Source: Gorillibacterium massiliense (GTDB lineage: Bacteria > Bacillota > Bacilli > Paenibacillales > NBRC-103111). Taken from it: a DNA stretch of 64,000 nt. Of the stretch, positions 9,125 to 17,516 are shown in pieces. Positions within the stretch are counted from its first letter, which is position 1; every line of letters starts with the position of its first letter. The translations under genes and the position numbers were made by a program. The DNA lies in assembly GCF_000455485.1 (NCBI RefSeq), contig NZ_CBQR020000146.1, positions 1 through 64,000 on the forward strand, read 5' to 3'. The notes beneath the pieces were generated by a model, which did not search any database, had not been told where the DNA came from, and was given only the letters and a program-made list of their open reading frames with translations.

Positions 9125-9374
9125 CACGATTCACCCGTTTCTATCGCAGAATGATAACTCGCAAGCCCGATATGAGATAGCCGAAATTTGCCACGTCATC
9201 ATTTTACTCTTACGCTGAAAAGAAGTATAGGCAGGTATGGCACCAGATAAATCATGGATGTTCGAGCGCTTCATGGGCAGTTTTCATTTGGGCCACCCAA
9301 GAACGCATACGGAAGAAAATCATTGCCTCTACCTTAGCTATGGATTAATCTGACGTTTATAGGGGGGCGACGGG

Positions 9375-9965
9375 GTGATTATTTGGATAAACGGCTCATT
9401 CGGAGCTGGAAAGACAACAACAGCCTTCGATTTACACCACAGATTGCCCGGGTCATACGTCTTCGATCCCGAGAATATCGGATATTTTTTTCGCAAAAAC
9501 ATTCCTCGCGAGCTGCAATTTCAGGATTTTCAGGACTTTCCCATTTGGCGGAGCTTTAACTATGAATTGCTCTCCTACATCGCCGGGAAGTCCGATCGGG
9601 TGATTCTCATTCCAATGACGGTGGTCAATCCGGATTATTTTCAGGAAATCGTCGGTCGGTTGCGAGAAGAAGGACATACGGTTCACCATGTCGCGTTATG
9701 GGTATCCAAAAAGGAGCTGACCAAGCGGCTTGGCAGAAGATTAGATCGACATTCATGGGCGTCTAAACAAGTGGACCGCTGCATGGAAGGGCTGTCCTCA
9801 CACACCTGCTTTCAGCCGCATATCGAAACGGACGGCTTGTCTATCGACGAAGTCGTTACCCGGGTTGCCGCCGTCACCGGGATTGAGCTTCAACCGGACA
9901 CGCGGTCGCCTTGGAAGAAAACCTTCAATCGCATCAACGCCTTGCTTCAACATATTCGTTCCTAA
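9375..9965 (+). CDS. tmrB: TmrB-like tunicamycin-resistance ATP-binding protein
   Basis: A 196-residue P-loop protein strongly resembling Bacillus subtilis TmrB: it opens IIWINGSFGAGKTTTAFDL (Walker A) and has FNYELLSYI, ILIPMTVVNPDYFQEIVGR, QVDRCMEGLSS and IETDGLSI in the TmrB order. TmrB is an ATP-binding membrane-associated protein that confers tunicamycin resistance, possibly by binding the drug. A C-terminal amphipathic helix (FNRINALLQHIRS) fits the membrane-anchoring tail of the family. It starts with GTG after a GGGGG-rich ribosome site. A GNAT gene follows after 37 bp on the same strand. Confidence 0.88.
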   Translation: MIIWINGSFGAGKTTTAFDLHHRLPGSYVFDPENIGYFFRKNIPRELQFQDFQDFPIWRSFNYELLSYIAGKSDRVILIPMTVVNPDYFQEIVGRLREEGHTVHHVALWVSKKELTKRLGRRLDRHSWASKQVDRCMEGLSSHTCFQPHIETDGLSIDEVVTRVAAVTGIELQPDTRSPWKKTFNRINALLQHIRS

Positions 9966-10002
9966 TGTTTTTCTATATACATAGAAAAAAGGAGATGGAC
10001 TC

Positions 10003-10554
10003 ATGCCGAGACTTTTTGGCGACCGAATCATGCTGCGAGAGTATCAAAAAGAAGATTTGCCGTATATCCGCCAGTGGTGCAACGATGGCGAAATTACGGA
10101 GCATCTGTCGGATAGGTTCTTGTATCCGCAAACGGTTAACGCCAGTGAAGCTTTTTTGAATGGTGTTTTAGAAGGAAAGTCTGATTTTAAAGGGTTTGTC
10201 ATCGCCTCTAAGGATTCGGCGGAGTACATCGGCCAGATCGATTTGTTTCAACTGGACTGGAAAAACCGCTCTGCAGAGCTGGGCATTGTAATCGGCCGCA
10301 AAGACCTGTTGGGTGCGGGCTATGGCTCGGAAGCCATCCGGCTTCTGTTGGACTTTGCTTTTGACAGCATGAATCTGAACCGGGTGTACTTGGAGCTGCA
10401 TGAGGCGAACCGACGGGGTCGCAAATGCTACGAAAAGTGCGGCTTCAAGGAGGAAGGACGTCTGAAGGAGAAGCTCTATAAGAATGGGCGCTACATCGAT
10501 ATGATTATCATGAGCGTTTTGAAGCGGGAGCATGAGGCGAATCGACAGCCGTAA
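10003..10554 (+). CDS. GNAT acetyltransferase, RimJ/RimL type
   Basis: A 183-residue Gcn5-related N-acetyltransferase of the RimJ/RimL/SpeG group that transfers acetyl from acetyl-CoA to an amine. The opening IMLREYQKEDLPYIRQW, the central IGQIDLFQLDWKNRSAELGIVIG and the acetyl-CoA motif GAGYGSEAIRLLLDFAF followed by NRVYLELHEANRRGRKCYEKCGF are all standard. AAAAAGGAG precedes the ATG. It is downstream of tmrB with a short gap, so the two may be cotranscribed. The substrate is unknown. Confidence 0.88.
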   Translation: MPRLFGDRIMLREYQKEDLPYIRQWCNDGEITEHLSDRFLYPQTVNASEAFLNGVLEGKSDFKGFVIASKDSAEYIGQIDLFQLDWKNRSAELGIVIGRKDLLGAGYGSEAIRLLLDFAFDSMNLNRVYLELHEANRRGRKCYEKCGFKEEGRLKEKLYKNGRYIDMIIMSVLKREHEANRQP

Positions 10555-10602
10555 GCCGACAATATAAAATGAGGCAATCTTCACATTCTCCGCGTCATGC
10601 AT

Positions 10603-10621
10603 ATGTTATTATAGATAACAT
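10603..10621. promoter_or_regulatory. Palindrome upstream of the hydroxyacid dehydrogenase gene
   Basis: A perfect 7-5-7 palindrome, ATGTTATTATAGATAACAT, lies about 57 bp before the dehydrogenase start. It is a candidate operator. It does not match the Rex consensus. A small GGAGA/TCTCC hairpin follows. Confidence 0.4.
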
Positions 10622-10677
10622 AAGGAGAGTGTTTCTCCCTATATAACCATTGGTTACAACGTGGAAGGAGCGTAAAT

Positions 10678-11628
10678 ATGGGGAGTAATGTCCGTAAAAT
10701 TGCCATAATTGGTCTGGGCCAGGTGGGATCCAGTTGTGCTTATTCCTTGATCAATCAATCCATCTGCGATGAGATTTTACTCATTGATCGCAATGCTGAG
10801 CGGGCTTACGCTCAAGCGCTGGACTTATCCCACGGCATGGATTTCATTCATTCCCGCACAAAAATCTATACAGGTACCTACGAGCAATGCGGCGATATGG
10901 ATATCATCGTACTGTGCGCCGGTGCCAATCCCGCAAAAGCTGGTGACCGGATGGAAGTGCTGGATAGTGCATATGCCATCCATAAAGACATGATTAAGCG
11001 GATTATGGAGAGCGGGTTCAACGGCATTTTTTTGGCGGCATCCAATCCGGTGGACGTGGTTACCTATATGGTTTGGAAGATGTCAGGGCTGCCCCGAAAT
11101 CGGGTCATCGGCACCGGCACTTCCATCGATACTGCACGCCTCAAAATCTTACTGTCCGAATATTTGCCAATTGACCCCCGCAGCGTGCAGGGCTATGTGT
11201 TGGGTGAACACGGCGAATCTCAATTTACCGCATGGTCCCATGTTACGATCGGCGGCAAGCCGCTCCTCGATATCTTGAGACAGCATAAAGAACGGTTTGC
11301 CCACATGGATTTGGATGAGCTATCCCGCCGGACTCGGGACGCAGGCTGGGAAATCTTCACGCGCAAAGGCTCCACCCATTTTGGGATCGGCAACGCCATC
11401 GCCGCTATTTGCCGCTCCATCCTAAACGACGACCACAAAATCATGGCGGTCTCCACCATCCTGGATGGGGAGTACGGCTATCGGGAGATCAGTGTCGGCG
11501 TCCCCGCCATCCTTACCCGTCACGGTATCGAGGAAGTTCTGGAGTTGAATCTAAATTCCCGGGAAATGATACAGTTCGACCAGAGCTGCGGGGTCATCCG
11601 CAAAGCTATCGAAAGTCTGCCGCTATGA
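10678..11628 (+). CDS. L-lactate/L-2-hydroxyacid dehydrogenase family protein
   Basis: A 316-residue member of the LDH/MDH superfamily: Rossmann motif IIGLGQVGSS, NAD-binding DRN at the end of beta-2, catalytic His in GEHGESQ, and the SNPVDVVTY segment. The substrate loop reads ANPAKAGDRM where classical L-lactate dehydrogenases have a Gln (position 102) in a NQKPGETR loop. The conserved arginine is kept, but the specificity glutamine is not. This resembles L-2-hydroxyisocaproate dehydrogenases, so a wider 2-hydroxyacid substrate is plausible. GGAAGGAG precedes the ATG. A terminator follows at 11694. Confidence 0.82.
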   Translation: MGSNVRKIAIIGLGQVGSSCAYSLINQSICDEILLIDRNAERAYAQALDLSHGMDFIHSRTKIYTGTYEQCGDMDIIVLCAGANPAKAGDRMEVLDSAYAIHKDMIKRIMESGFNGIFLAASNPVDVVTYMVWKMSGLPRNRVIGTGTSIDTARLKILLSEYLPIDPRSVQGYVLGEHGESQFTAWSHVTIGGKPLLDILRQHKERFAHMDLDELSRRTRDAGWEIFTRKGSTHFGIGNAIAAICRSILNDDHKIMAVSTILDGEYGYREISVGVPAILTRHGIEEVLELNLNSREMIQFDQSCGVIRKAIESLPL

Positions 11629-11693
11629 AAAAGAAAAGTTTTCCGCAGGATGTACGGGATATCTGTCCCGACCGACAATAGAGGTAAAACACA

Positions 11694-11718
11694 AAAAGCG
11701 GTGATCAGCCGCTTTTTT
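11694..11718. terminator. Bidirectional intrinsic terminator
   Basis: An AAAGCGG / CCGCTTT stem, flanked by A and T runs, lies between the convergent dehydrogenase and HTH genes. Confidence 0.85.
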
Positions 11719-11723
11719 TGCTG

Positions 11724-11933
11724 TTAATCTTCCGGTACATACTCTAGCAAATCCCCAGGTTGGCACTGCAATTCCCTGCAAATGGCCTCCAGCGTGTTGA
11801 ACCGGATGCCCTTCACCTTGCCGTTTTTCAAGAGAGACAGATTGACATTGGAGATCTCTATCCGGTCCGCTAGTTCGTTCAGGGACATTTTACATTCCGC
11901 CATTTTTCTGTCCAGCCGTAAAATGATGGGCAC
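11724..11933 (-). CDS. Small Cro/CI-type HTH regulator (YozG-like)
   Basis: A 69-residue DNA-binding protein made of a single Xre-type helix-turn-helix: LNELADRIEISNVNLSLLKNGK, then ICRELQCQPGDLLEY. This size and its position directly after a DUF2975 gene match a widespread Bacillota pair. The GTG at 11933 is chosen because GAGGTG lies just upstream and the domain begins there; an upstream in-frame ATG would overlap the DUF2975 gene. It probably represses its own two-gene operon, which starts about 600 bp upstream near the inverted repeat at 12618-12636. Confidence 0.78.
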   Translation of the reverse strand: MPIILRLDRKMAECKMSLNELADRIEISNVNLSLLKNGKVKGIRFNTLEAICRELQCQPGDLLEYVPED

Positions 11934-11943
11934 GGGCTTCACC

Positions 11944-12537
11944 TCAAATAATGGAATCGTGATCTTGTTGCAGCTGGAATCCCAAACGGAAGATCCTGGC
12001 AATGGCCAATATAAAGATGCCGCAGACAACAGGCCAAAGGGGAAAGGCAACACTCGACGTCAACTCAATGCCATCTAAGCTACTGACGGCCGGTCTTTGA
12101 AACAATGCCTGCTGGATGAACCCGGTTAGCAAGACAAGGAGAGAATAAGAAAAGAAAGAATAGGCGATTTGTTTTACGCGACCGACATTCTCCCATTGAA
12201 AGGGGGTACCGGACTTTCTCATGGACTCCAGAATGAGCAGCAGTTGGCGGACGGAAAATAGCAATAAAATCCATACTGCCAGCAGGTGAATTCCGAGTAC
12301 CGTATAAATGTATCGGGACACATTCGTGAATAGCTTGGTATCCGCCGTTAATTTCAAACCCGGAGCCGTGAATTCCAGCCCCCCATGGCCCGGCGGCAAG
12401 CTTCCCTTTTCCCTCAGAATCAGAAAGCCGGCGATAAAGAGAATGGCCAATATCCCCGCTCCCCAAATGAAATACCAAATGGTTTTGATGGCTTTTTCGA
12501 AAAGGCTTATCTGGTTGTCGTTGCCCGTTTGCTTCAT
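11944..12537 (-). CDS. DUF2975 membrane protein
   Basis: A 197-residue membrane protein with about four hydrophobic segments (residues 18-42, about 78-103, about 120-145 and 163-185) and the loop motif SMRKSGTPFQWENVGRVKQI typical of DUF2975. Function is unknown. DUF2975 proteins are regularly encoded beside a small HTH regulator, as here, with a 10 bp gap. The start at 12537 has AAAGGAATGG upstream; the longer reading frame from 12591 lacks a ribosome site. Confidence 0.78.
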   Translation of the reverse strand: MKQTGNDNQISLFEKAIKTIWYFIWGAGILAILFIAGFLILREKGSLPPGHGGLEFTAPGLKLTADTKLFTNVSRYIYTVLGIHLLAVWILLLFSVRQLLLILESMRKSGTPFQWENVGRVKQIAYSFFSYSLLVLLTGFIQQALFQRPAVSSLDGIELTSSVAFPLWPVVCGIFILAIARIFRLGFQLQQDHDSII

Positions 12538-12617
12538 GACTAACCATTCCTTTCGTTGACGCTGGTTTAACTTACATTTCCATCTAATCAAATTTTCGAG
12601 ATGAAATCAAGAGAAAA

Positions 12618-12636
12618 TTTAATGTTTTACATTAAA
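12618..12636. promoter_or_regulatory. Candidate operator of the DUF2975-HTH operon
   Basis: A perfect 8-3-8 inverted repeat, TTTAATGT TTT ACATTAAA, lies about 80 bp upstream of the DUF2975 start. A third half-site (TTTAATG) follows at about 12640. The position fits autoregulation by the small HTH protein encoded in the operon. This is inference from position and symmetry. Confidence 0.55.
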
Positions 12637-12707
12637 TATTTAATGTTATTCGCTAAAATGTTAGGCTTACGCTGCTCATTGAAGGGGCGTTATCAGCCCA
12701 TCACCGT

Positions 12708-12733
12708 AAAAAAAGCAGCCCGAAGGCTGCTTC
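12708..12733 (-). terminator. Terminator of the SLH-CAP gene
   Basis: The stem AAGCAGCC / GGCTGCTT with a CGAA loop is followed on the minus strand by seven T residues. It lies about 35 bp beyond the stop of the minus-strand surface-protein gene. Confidence 0.85.
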
Positions 12734-12765
12734 ATTGCGAAGGGAGTGTCCTTAGCCATTTTGAG

Positions 12766-14169
12766 TTACGGCATGGGAGTATAAAAGTCCTGGGTGTAAT
12801 TCAGTCCGTCGATGCCGACTCCGAGTCGTGTGTACGCCGGTTCCAGTATATTCTTCCGGTGGCCTAAGGAATTGATCCAGCCGGTATGGACGGATGGGGC
12901 GTCCTCGTAGCCGGATGCTATGTTTTCGCCTGCGGATAAGTAATTTAATCCTTGAGCTTCCATTCGGTCGAAAGGAGTCAGCCCTTCTGGAGAGTTGTGA
13001 TTGAAATAAGTCCGTTTGCTCATGTCGGCGCTGTGGGCGCGGGCAACCTCCGCCACTTGGCTGTCCCATTTAAGAGAAGCCACCTTGTATTTATACCGGA
13101 AGACATTGGTCATATCTAAAACCTGCCGCTCCATAGCTCGTTCTAGAGCTTCCGAACGGTTGTACAGACTGGAAAGAACGGCGCTGTTGCTGGCTTGAAG
13201 GATGCCTTCCACCCGATTGTCCGCATGTTTATCAAAATAATAAGTCGTCCGGACATAATGCCCAGTATCGGAAAACTCATTTTCGCTCTCGTCCAAGCTT
13301 TGACCGGCGCGATTGGCTGCTTCCGCTTTCGTCCCGCTGACGGCGCCGCCGCTCTTCAGCTTCCAAACGCCGGGGGCATTGGAAAACATCGCGACGACCT
13401 TTCCATTGGAAAAACCGAATTGGGCGTATTTCGCCAAGTTCTTGTTATAGATGTACCAGGTGAATCCGTAGCCACTGGGGTCTTCCCGGTTCGGTTCTCC
13501 CATCAGCTTTTTCACTGCTGCCTCACTATCTCCCAGGCTAATGCCAAGGAGCGTCATGAAGTCGGCTTTGCTTTCATCCAGCAATGCGGTTCGTTGATCC
13601 CTCAAATTGTGCAGGAAGGATACAGCCTCCGCCCGGTTCAAGGGATCATCGGCATTATATCCGGCAACCGTATTGGCGGTTTTTCCATTCGCCAAGCCGT
13701 GACCTAGCAGGTAACGGACCGCTTCCTCCGTCGTTTCTGCATTCACGCCAATGGCGCTGGTGATCAGCTTGGCGACGTCGCCGCGAGTAAAGGCGTTTCC
13801 GGTGGTTTTATACGTCAGTGGCCAAGAGAATTCTTCGGCTAATAGATAATAGGGAGCGTACCAATTATTGTTCGGGCCGATCCGCGGCACGGCAATTTCG
13901 CTAGGGTATGATTGGGTCAACATCGCCAAAAATTCCGGCTCCGTCACAGGATCTTGTGGCCGGAATAGACCGTTTCCATCACCACTGATGATGCCGTTAT
14001 CCGCTGCCCAACGGATATGGGCCACTCCCCAATGGGTGGCAGGCACATCTTGAAAGGCTCCAGCTGTCGGAGCCGATGCTGCTACCGGATCAACCGAAAT
14101 TGCCGCCGTCGCCGGCAGGAGCAAAAGAACAGAGAGCAACAAGCTTGTCGGCACTCCTCGTTTATTCAT
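12766..14169 (-). CDS. Secreted SLH-domain and CAP-domain surface protein
   Basis: A 467-residue exported protein. After a signal peptide (hydrophobic LLLSVLLLLPATAA) come SLH-type repeats (about residues 45-195; FQDVPATHWGVAHIRWAADNGIISG, then WYAPYYLLAEEF and LNRAEAVSFL). A CAP-associated domain follows (about 205-340; LGISLGDSEAAVKKLMGEP, repeated at SGTKAEAANRAG). The CAP/SCP domain is C-terminal (about 345-465) with RAHSADMSKR, NHNSPEGLTPFDR, AGENIASGY and GHRKNIL. SLH repeats bind secondary cell-wall polymers, so the protein is likely cell-wall attached. GGAGG nine bases before the ATG at 14169 fixes the start. Confidence 0.88.
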   Translation of the reverse strand: MNKRGVPTSLLLSVLLLLPATAAISVDPVAASAPTAGAFQDVPATHWGVAHIRWAADNGIISGDGNGLFRPQDPVTEPEFLAMLTQSYPSEIAVPRIGPNNNWYAPYYLLAEEFSWPLTYKTTGNAFTRGDVAKLITSAIGVNAETTEEAVRYLLGHGLANGKTANTVAGYNADDPLNRAEAVSFLHNLRDQRTALLDESKADFMTLLGISLGDSEAAVKKLMGEPNREDPSGYGFTWYIYNKNLAKYAQFGFSNGKVVAMFSNAPGVWKLKSGGAVSGTKAEAANRAGQSLDESENEFSDTGHYVRTTYYFDKHADNRVEGILQASNSAVLSSLYNRSEALERAMERQVLDMTNVFRYKYKVASLKWDSQVAEVARAHSADMSKRTYFNHNSPEGLTPFDRMEAQGLNYLSAGENIASGYEDAPSVHTGWINSLGHRKNILEPAYTRLGVGIDGLNYTQDFYTPMP

Positions 14170-14274
14170 CAAAAACATCCTCCATGGCATCCGTCGAGGA
14201 GATGCGGTTATTTGCGAAGTTTCATCATGTTTTCTTACCCGTTTTTTCCGGTCATGATTTCGATTATGATAGAG

Positions 14275-14703
14275 TTACAGTTTTATCGCTCCCGTGCTTT
14301 GGAACAGTTCGATACTCTCTCCGTCCGGGCCGTTGAAAAAGGCGATGCGAATCGGCACCGGCACGGCGCTTTGGATGACTACATCCTTTGGCTCAACCGT
14401 GATTTCCGCTCCGGTCGCCCGTACCCGCTCGATCAGGCCGTCAACATCATCAGTACGCAGCGCAATATGGTAAAAGCCACCCGCAGGCTTCAATCCCTTT
14501 TCGCCGCCTGCAAATACTTCAAGATAATTGCCGTCACCCGTATCCAGCAGAGCGCCGCGGCCGTCGCCTTCTCCCCATGTCAGCCTAGTTTCGAATCCGA
14601 GGAGCTCCGTATAGAAGGCTACGGTTTTCTCGAAATCTACTGCCTTAATGGCAACGTGGTGAAAGCCACCGCCGCCTTTAATGATTTTATTAGTGCCAGC
14701 CAT
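14275..14703 (-). CDS. VOC-family (glyoxalase-like) protein
   Basis: A 142-residue vicinal-oxygen-chelate protein with two beta-alpha-beta-beta-beta modules. The likely metal ligands are His in FHHVAIKAVD, Glu in YLEVFAG, His in FYHIALRTDD and Glu in GESIELFQ, the order seen in glyoxalase I-like enzymes. The actual reaction is unknown. AAAGGGG precedes the ATG at 14703; the longer frame to 14736 has no ribosome site. It is divergent from a second, unrelated-looking VOC gene. Confidence 0.83.
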   Translation of the reverse strand: MAGTNKIIKGGGGFHHVAIKAVDFEKTVAFYTELLGFETRLTWGEGDGRGALLDTGDGNYLEVFAGGEKGLKPAGGFYHIALRTDDVDGLIERVRATGAEITVEPKDVVIQSAVPVPIRIAFFNGPDGESIELFQSTGAIKL

Positions 14704-14809
14704 GCGATCTGCCCCTTTCGGTTGGTGAAATCTCATTTATCGTAGCGCGAGAGGAGATAGGGCGCAATAGATTCAAAGAATGATTTTGCGAAAAAAAGGA
14801 GCCGCTGTC

Positions 14810-15208
14810 ATGAGCCGAGAATTACCTGTGCTTTTTATCCTCTTCGTCAGGGATCAGAGAAAGTCCAAGGAGTTTTACGCCAAGTTGCTGGACAGAGAAC
14901 CGTCGCTGGATGTTCCGGGTATGACCGAATTCCAAATAAGCACCAGGACCAAGGTAGGACTTATGCCGGGAGACGGGATTACCCGGGTGCTCGATTATAC
15001 CCTGCCAAATCCCAATGAAAACGCCGAGTATCCCCGCTGCGAATTATACTTGTACGTGGATGAGCCTGACCGGGAGTACGAGAAAGCATTAGCCGCCGGA
15101 GCGACCGGAGTAAGCCCGGGAAAAATCCGCAATTGGGGCGATTACGTCGCCTATTGCCGCGACTTTGACGGCAATTTGATTGCCTTTGCCTCCACTCCGA
15201 ATCCATAG
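14810..15208 (+). CDS. VOC-family protein
   Basis: A 132-residue glyoxalase/bleomycin-resistance-type protein: LPVLFILFVRDQRKSKEFYAKLL opens the first module, and GDYVAYCRDFDGNLIAFA closes the second. The first metal-ligand histidine common in the family is absent from the opening strand, so it may be a binding protein rather than an enzyme. AAAAAGGAG lies upstream of the ATG at 14810. It probably forms an operon with the HAD gene that starts 18 bp downstream. Confidence 0.8.
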   Translation: MSRELPVLFILFVRDQRKSKEFYAKLLDREPSLDVPGMTEFQISTRTKVGLMPGDGITRVLDYTLPNPNENAEYPRCELYLYVDEPDREYEKALAAGATGVSPGKIRNWGDYVAYCRDFDGNLIAFASTPNP

Positions 15209-15226
15209 AAAAGATAGGTGAAGAAA

Positions 15227-15901
15227 ATGAAACCTTTTGACGCCATCAGCTTGGACATGTTTCAAACTCTCGTCGATTTTGCCAGTCGCAAAGATAACGT
15301 ATGGGAAGTCGTCTTGGGTGAAAAATACAACGCGGACCAGACGCCGGAGCTCTCCCGGCAAGTGCTTGGCCTGCTCCATGAGCGGATGCGGCAGAATGAG
15401 GGCGATTTTTCCACCATGGCGAGCATCTTTGCGTTCAGTTTTGCCGACTGCTTTGAACGGAACAGCATCCAATTCGACCCTGAAAAGGCGGCCGAGTTGA
15501 TGTTGGCCGAACACGGGCGGGCGGAGCTTTACCCGGATGCGGAACGATTTCTAACCGCGGCCCGCGGTGTGTATCCTCTGTTTATCGTCAGTGATGCCGA
15601 CGACGTGATGATTCCAGGCGCTTTTGTTGGAGAGCCTTATTCGCTGTTCACCTCCGAGAGCTATCAGTCATATAAAAACGATCGGTATAACCACATGTTT
15701 AAGCGCCTTTTGCAAGACGCCAATCTCGCACCGGGACGGGTACTGCACATCGGAGATTCACCGGGAGATGTTCTGGGAGCAAAACGCGAGGGCTTGAAAG
15801 CCTGCTGGTTGAACCGTGATCAGAATACCTGGAAATACGAGGAGATGCCGGACTATACCGTTAGCTCGTTCGATGAACTGCATGAGCTTTTGTTTGGATG
15901 A
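15227..15901 (+). CDS. HAD-family hydrolase
   Basis: A 224-residue haloacid-dehalogenase-superfamily hydrolase. Motif I reads SLDMFQTLVD, with the nucleophile Asp but a Phe in place of the second Asp, the pattern of 2-haloacid-dehalogenase-like members. Motif II is IVSDAD, and motif IV HIGDSPGDVLGA. A C1-type helical cap lies between motifs I and II. The start at 15227 is preferred to a GTG at 15218 because the GATAGGTG site then has workable spacing. Likely cotranscribed with the VOC gene. Substrate unknown. Confidence 0.83.
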   Translation: MKPFDAISLDMFQTLVDFASRKDNVWEVVLGEKYNADQTPELSRQVLGLLHERMRQNEGDFSTMASIFAFSFADCFERNSIQFDPEKAAELMLAEHGRAELYPDAERFLTAARGVYPLFIVSDADDVMIPGAFVGEPYSLFTSESYQSYKNDRYNHMFKRLLQDANLAPGRVLHIGDSPGDVLGAKREGLKACWLNRDQNTWKYEEMPDYTVSSFDELHELLFG

Positions 15902-16064
15902 TCGGCTAGGAAAAACAATGCATCCGGGCCCTACTTGACGAGCGGCTCAGGTGCATTTTTTATCGGTAGGAAAATACCCCCACAATCCGCTACTTCTTGC
16001 AGATCATGTCGTATACATTAGTGATCTTCCATATTTGGTAAAGAGGTTGGAGAGGACGGCTTAC

Positions 16065-16985
16065 ATGAACCGGTTTCAGATCGGCTTATATGGTTTTTAC
16101 GATGAGGGCAAATACATCCGGGATTTTCGGGAAGGAATTGTAGGCATAGAAGCCTGCATGTTTGAGAACGAGGAAGACGTAGAAAAGCTGCTGGCGGAGT
16201 CTAAAGCCCGGCCTTTTCCGGTAGGTATTCATTTCCCGCTGCGAGCCTGGACCGGCCGTTCTTCTATGCGGGATGCTTTATTCCTGTCTCGGGATGATGA
16301 GGTGAGACGACAAGCTTGGGATTGGATCGAAGACGAGTTGGCTTATGCGAGCCGGCTAAGCCCGACGTATATTCTTTTCCATTATCCGAAGCCCGTCATT
16401 TTCGCCGACAAGTTGGATTTGCGGGTGTGGAATTTTACCGACGAACGGGAATATGTACGAGAAAGCGAGTATCCTTACGAAGAATTTACGGAACGGAGCG
16501 AAGCGCTGTTTGCCTGGCTGACGGCGAAAAGCTTGGAATATGGATTCACGCCGGTGCTGGAGTTTGACGGCTTGAACCGGTACGTGACTGAGTCGAATAT
16601 CGTGGTGGAGCTGTTGCAGAAATATCCACGAGTGAAGGTATGCCTGGACACAGGTAGGCTCTTTTTACAGGAAAAGCTAGACCCCAGCTTCGACGCCCGC
16701 AGCGTTATCCGCAAGTACGGCAAATATGCTGAACTGATTCATTTATGGACCTTTCAATACGATGGGGAAATGCGCCACCGTCATCATCCCGTATTGCCGG
16801 ATCAAAAGCCGGAAGACGGTTGGGCACCCATTGAGGATTATTTAACCATTGCGTTGGAGGAAAATCCCGAGGTGGCCATCCACTTTGAACATCGCTCCGA
16901 CCGGATCAGCGATGAAGAGTTGGACCGCTGTTACCGCTGGGTGAATGAAATCGCTATGAGGGGGAAAACGGATGGGAAACTTTGA
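16065..16985 (+). CDS. Sugar phosphate isomerase/epimerase-like TIM-barrel protein
   Basis: A 306-residue protein of the xylose-isomerase-like/AP-endonuclease-2 barrel superfamily. Metal-site type residues appear in ILFHYPKP, PVLEFDGL, VCLDTGRL, LIHLW and IHFEHRS. Enzymes of this fold isomerise or epimerise sugars or act on nucleic acids; the substrate here is unknown. The ATG at 16065 follows GGAGAGG; the longer frame from 15951 would cross a region with no ribosome site. It overlaps the DUF2500 gene by 14 bp. Confidence 0.78.
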   Translation: MNRFQIGLYGFYDEGKYIRDFREGIVGIEACMFENEEDVEKLLAESKARPFPVGIHFPLRAWTGRSSMRDALFLSRDDEVRRQAWDWIEDELAYASRLSPTYILFHYPKPVIFADKLDLRVWNFTDEREYVRESEYPYEEFTERSEALFAWLTAKSLEYGFTPVLEFDGLNRYVTESNIVVELLQKYPRVKVCLDTGRLFLQEKLDPSFDARSVIRKYGKYAELIHLWTFQYDGEMRHRHHPVLPDQKPEDGWAPIEDYLTIALEENPEVAIHFEHRSDRISDEELDRCYRWVNEIAMRGKTDGKL

Positions 16986-17361
16986 GGAGCCGGGCTTTGG
17001 CAGTTCGTTTCACATGCCGGTTATTTTTCAACTGTTTCTTGTGGTTATTGTCGGCATTATTTTATTTGCAATTATCAGCGGACTGACGACATGGACAAAA
17101 AACAACAACTCCCCTATCCTCACTCGTATCTGCCGGGTAGTCAGCAAAAGAACGCGGGTCAGCGGCGGTTCCGGAGACTCCAGCGCTCATACCGACTATT
17201 ACCTGACCTTCGAGCTGGACGATGGTGTCCGTCTGGAATTGCAAGTGCGGGATGCTCAGTACGGCTTGACCGTGGAAGGGGATTACGGGGAACTGACCTA
17301 TCAGGGCACTCGGTTCAAAAGCTTCACCCGTTTGGCTGATCCCAATTCAGAACGCTTTTGA
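16972..17361 (+). CDS. DUF2500 membrane protein
   Basis: A 129-residue protein with one transmembrane segment (about residues 16-39) and a beta-rich soluble domain containing VVSKRTRVSGGSGD, YYLTFELDDGVRLEL and YGELTYQGTRFKSFTR. These match the DUF2500 family; function unknown. Its start lies within the end of the preceding barrel gene, so translation is probably coupled. Confidence 0.83.
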   Translation: MGNFEEPGFGSSFHMPVIFQLFLVVIVGIILFAIISGLTTWTKNNNSPILTRICRVVSKRTRVSGGSGDSSAHTDYYLTFELDDGVRLELQVRDAQYGLTVEGDYGELTYQGTRFKSFTRLADPNSERF

Positions 17362-17516
17362 ACTCGGCATGATCGCTTCATCTATCCGCGTACGAGATCC
17401 GTTTTGCTAAAGCCATCTGGTTGATTTAAGCTAAAAGGAAGACTATACTGGGTAACCCGCCGAAGGAAGCGGGGGAAAACAGACCGGAGATCAAACGGAA
17501 AAGGAGCAGTGACGGA

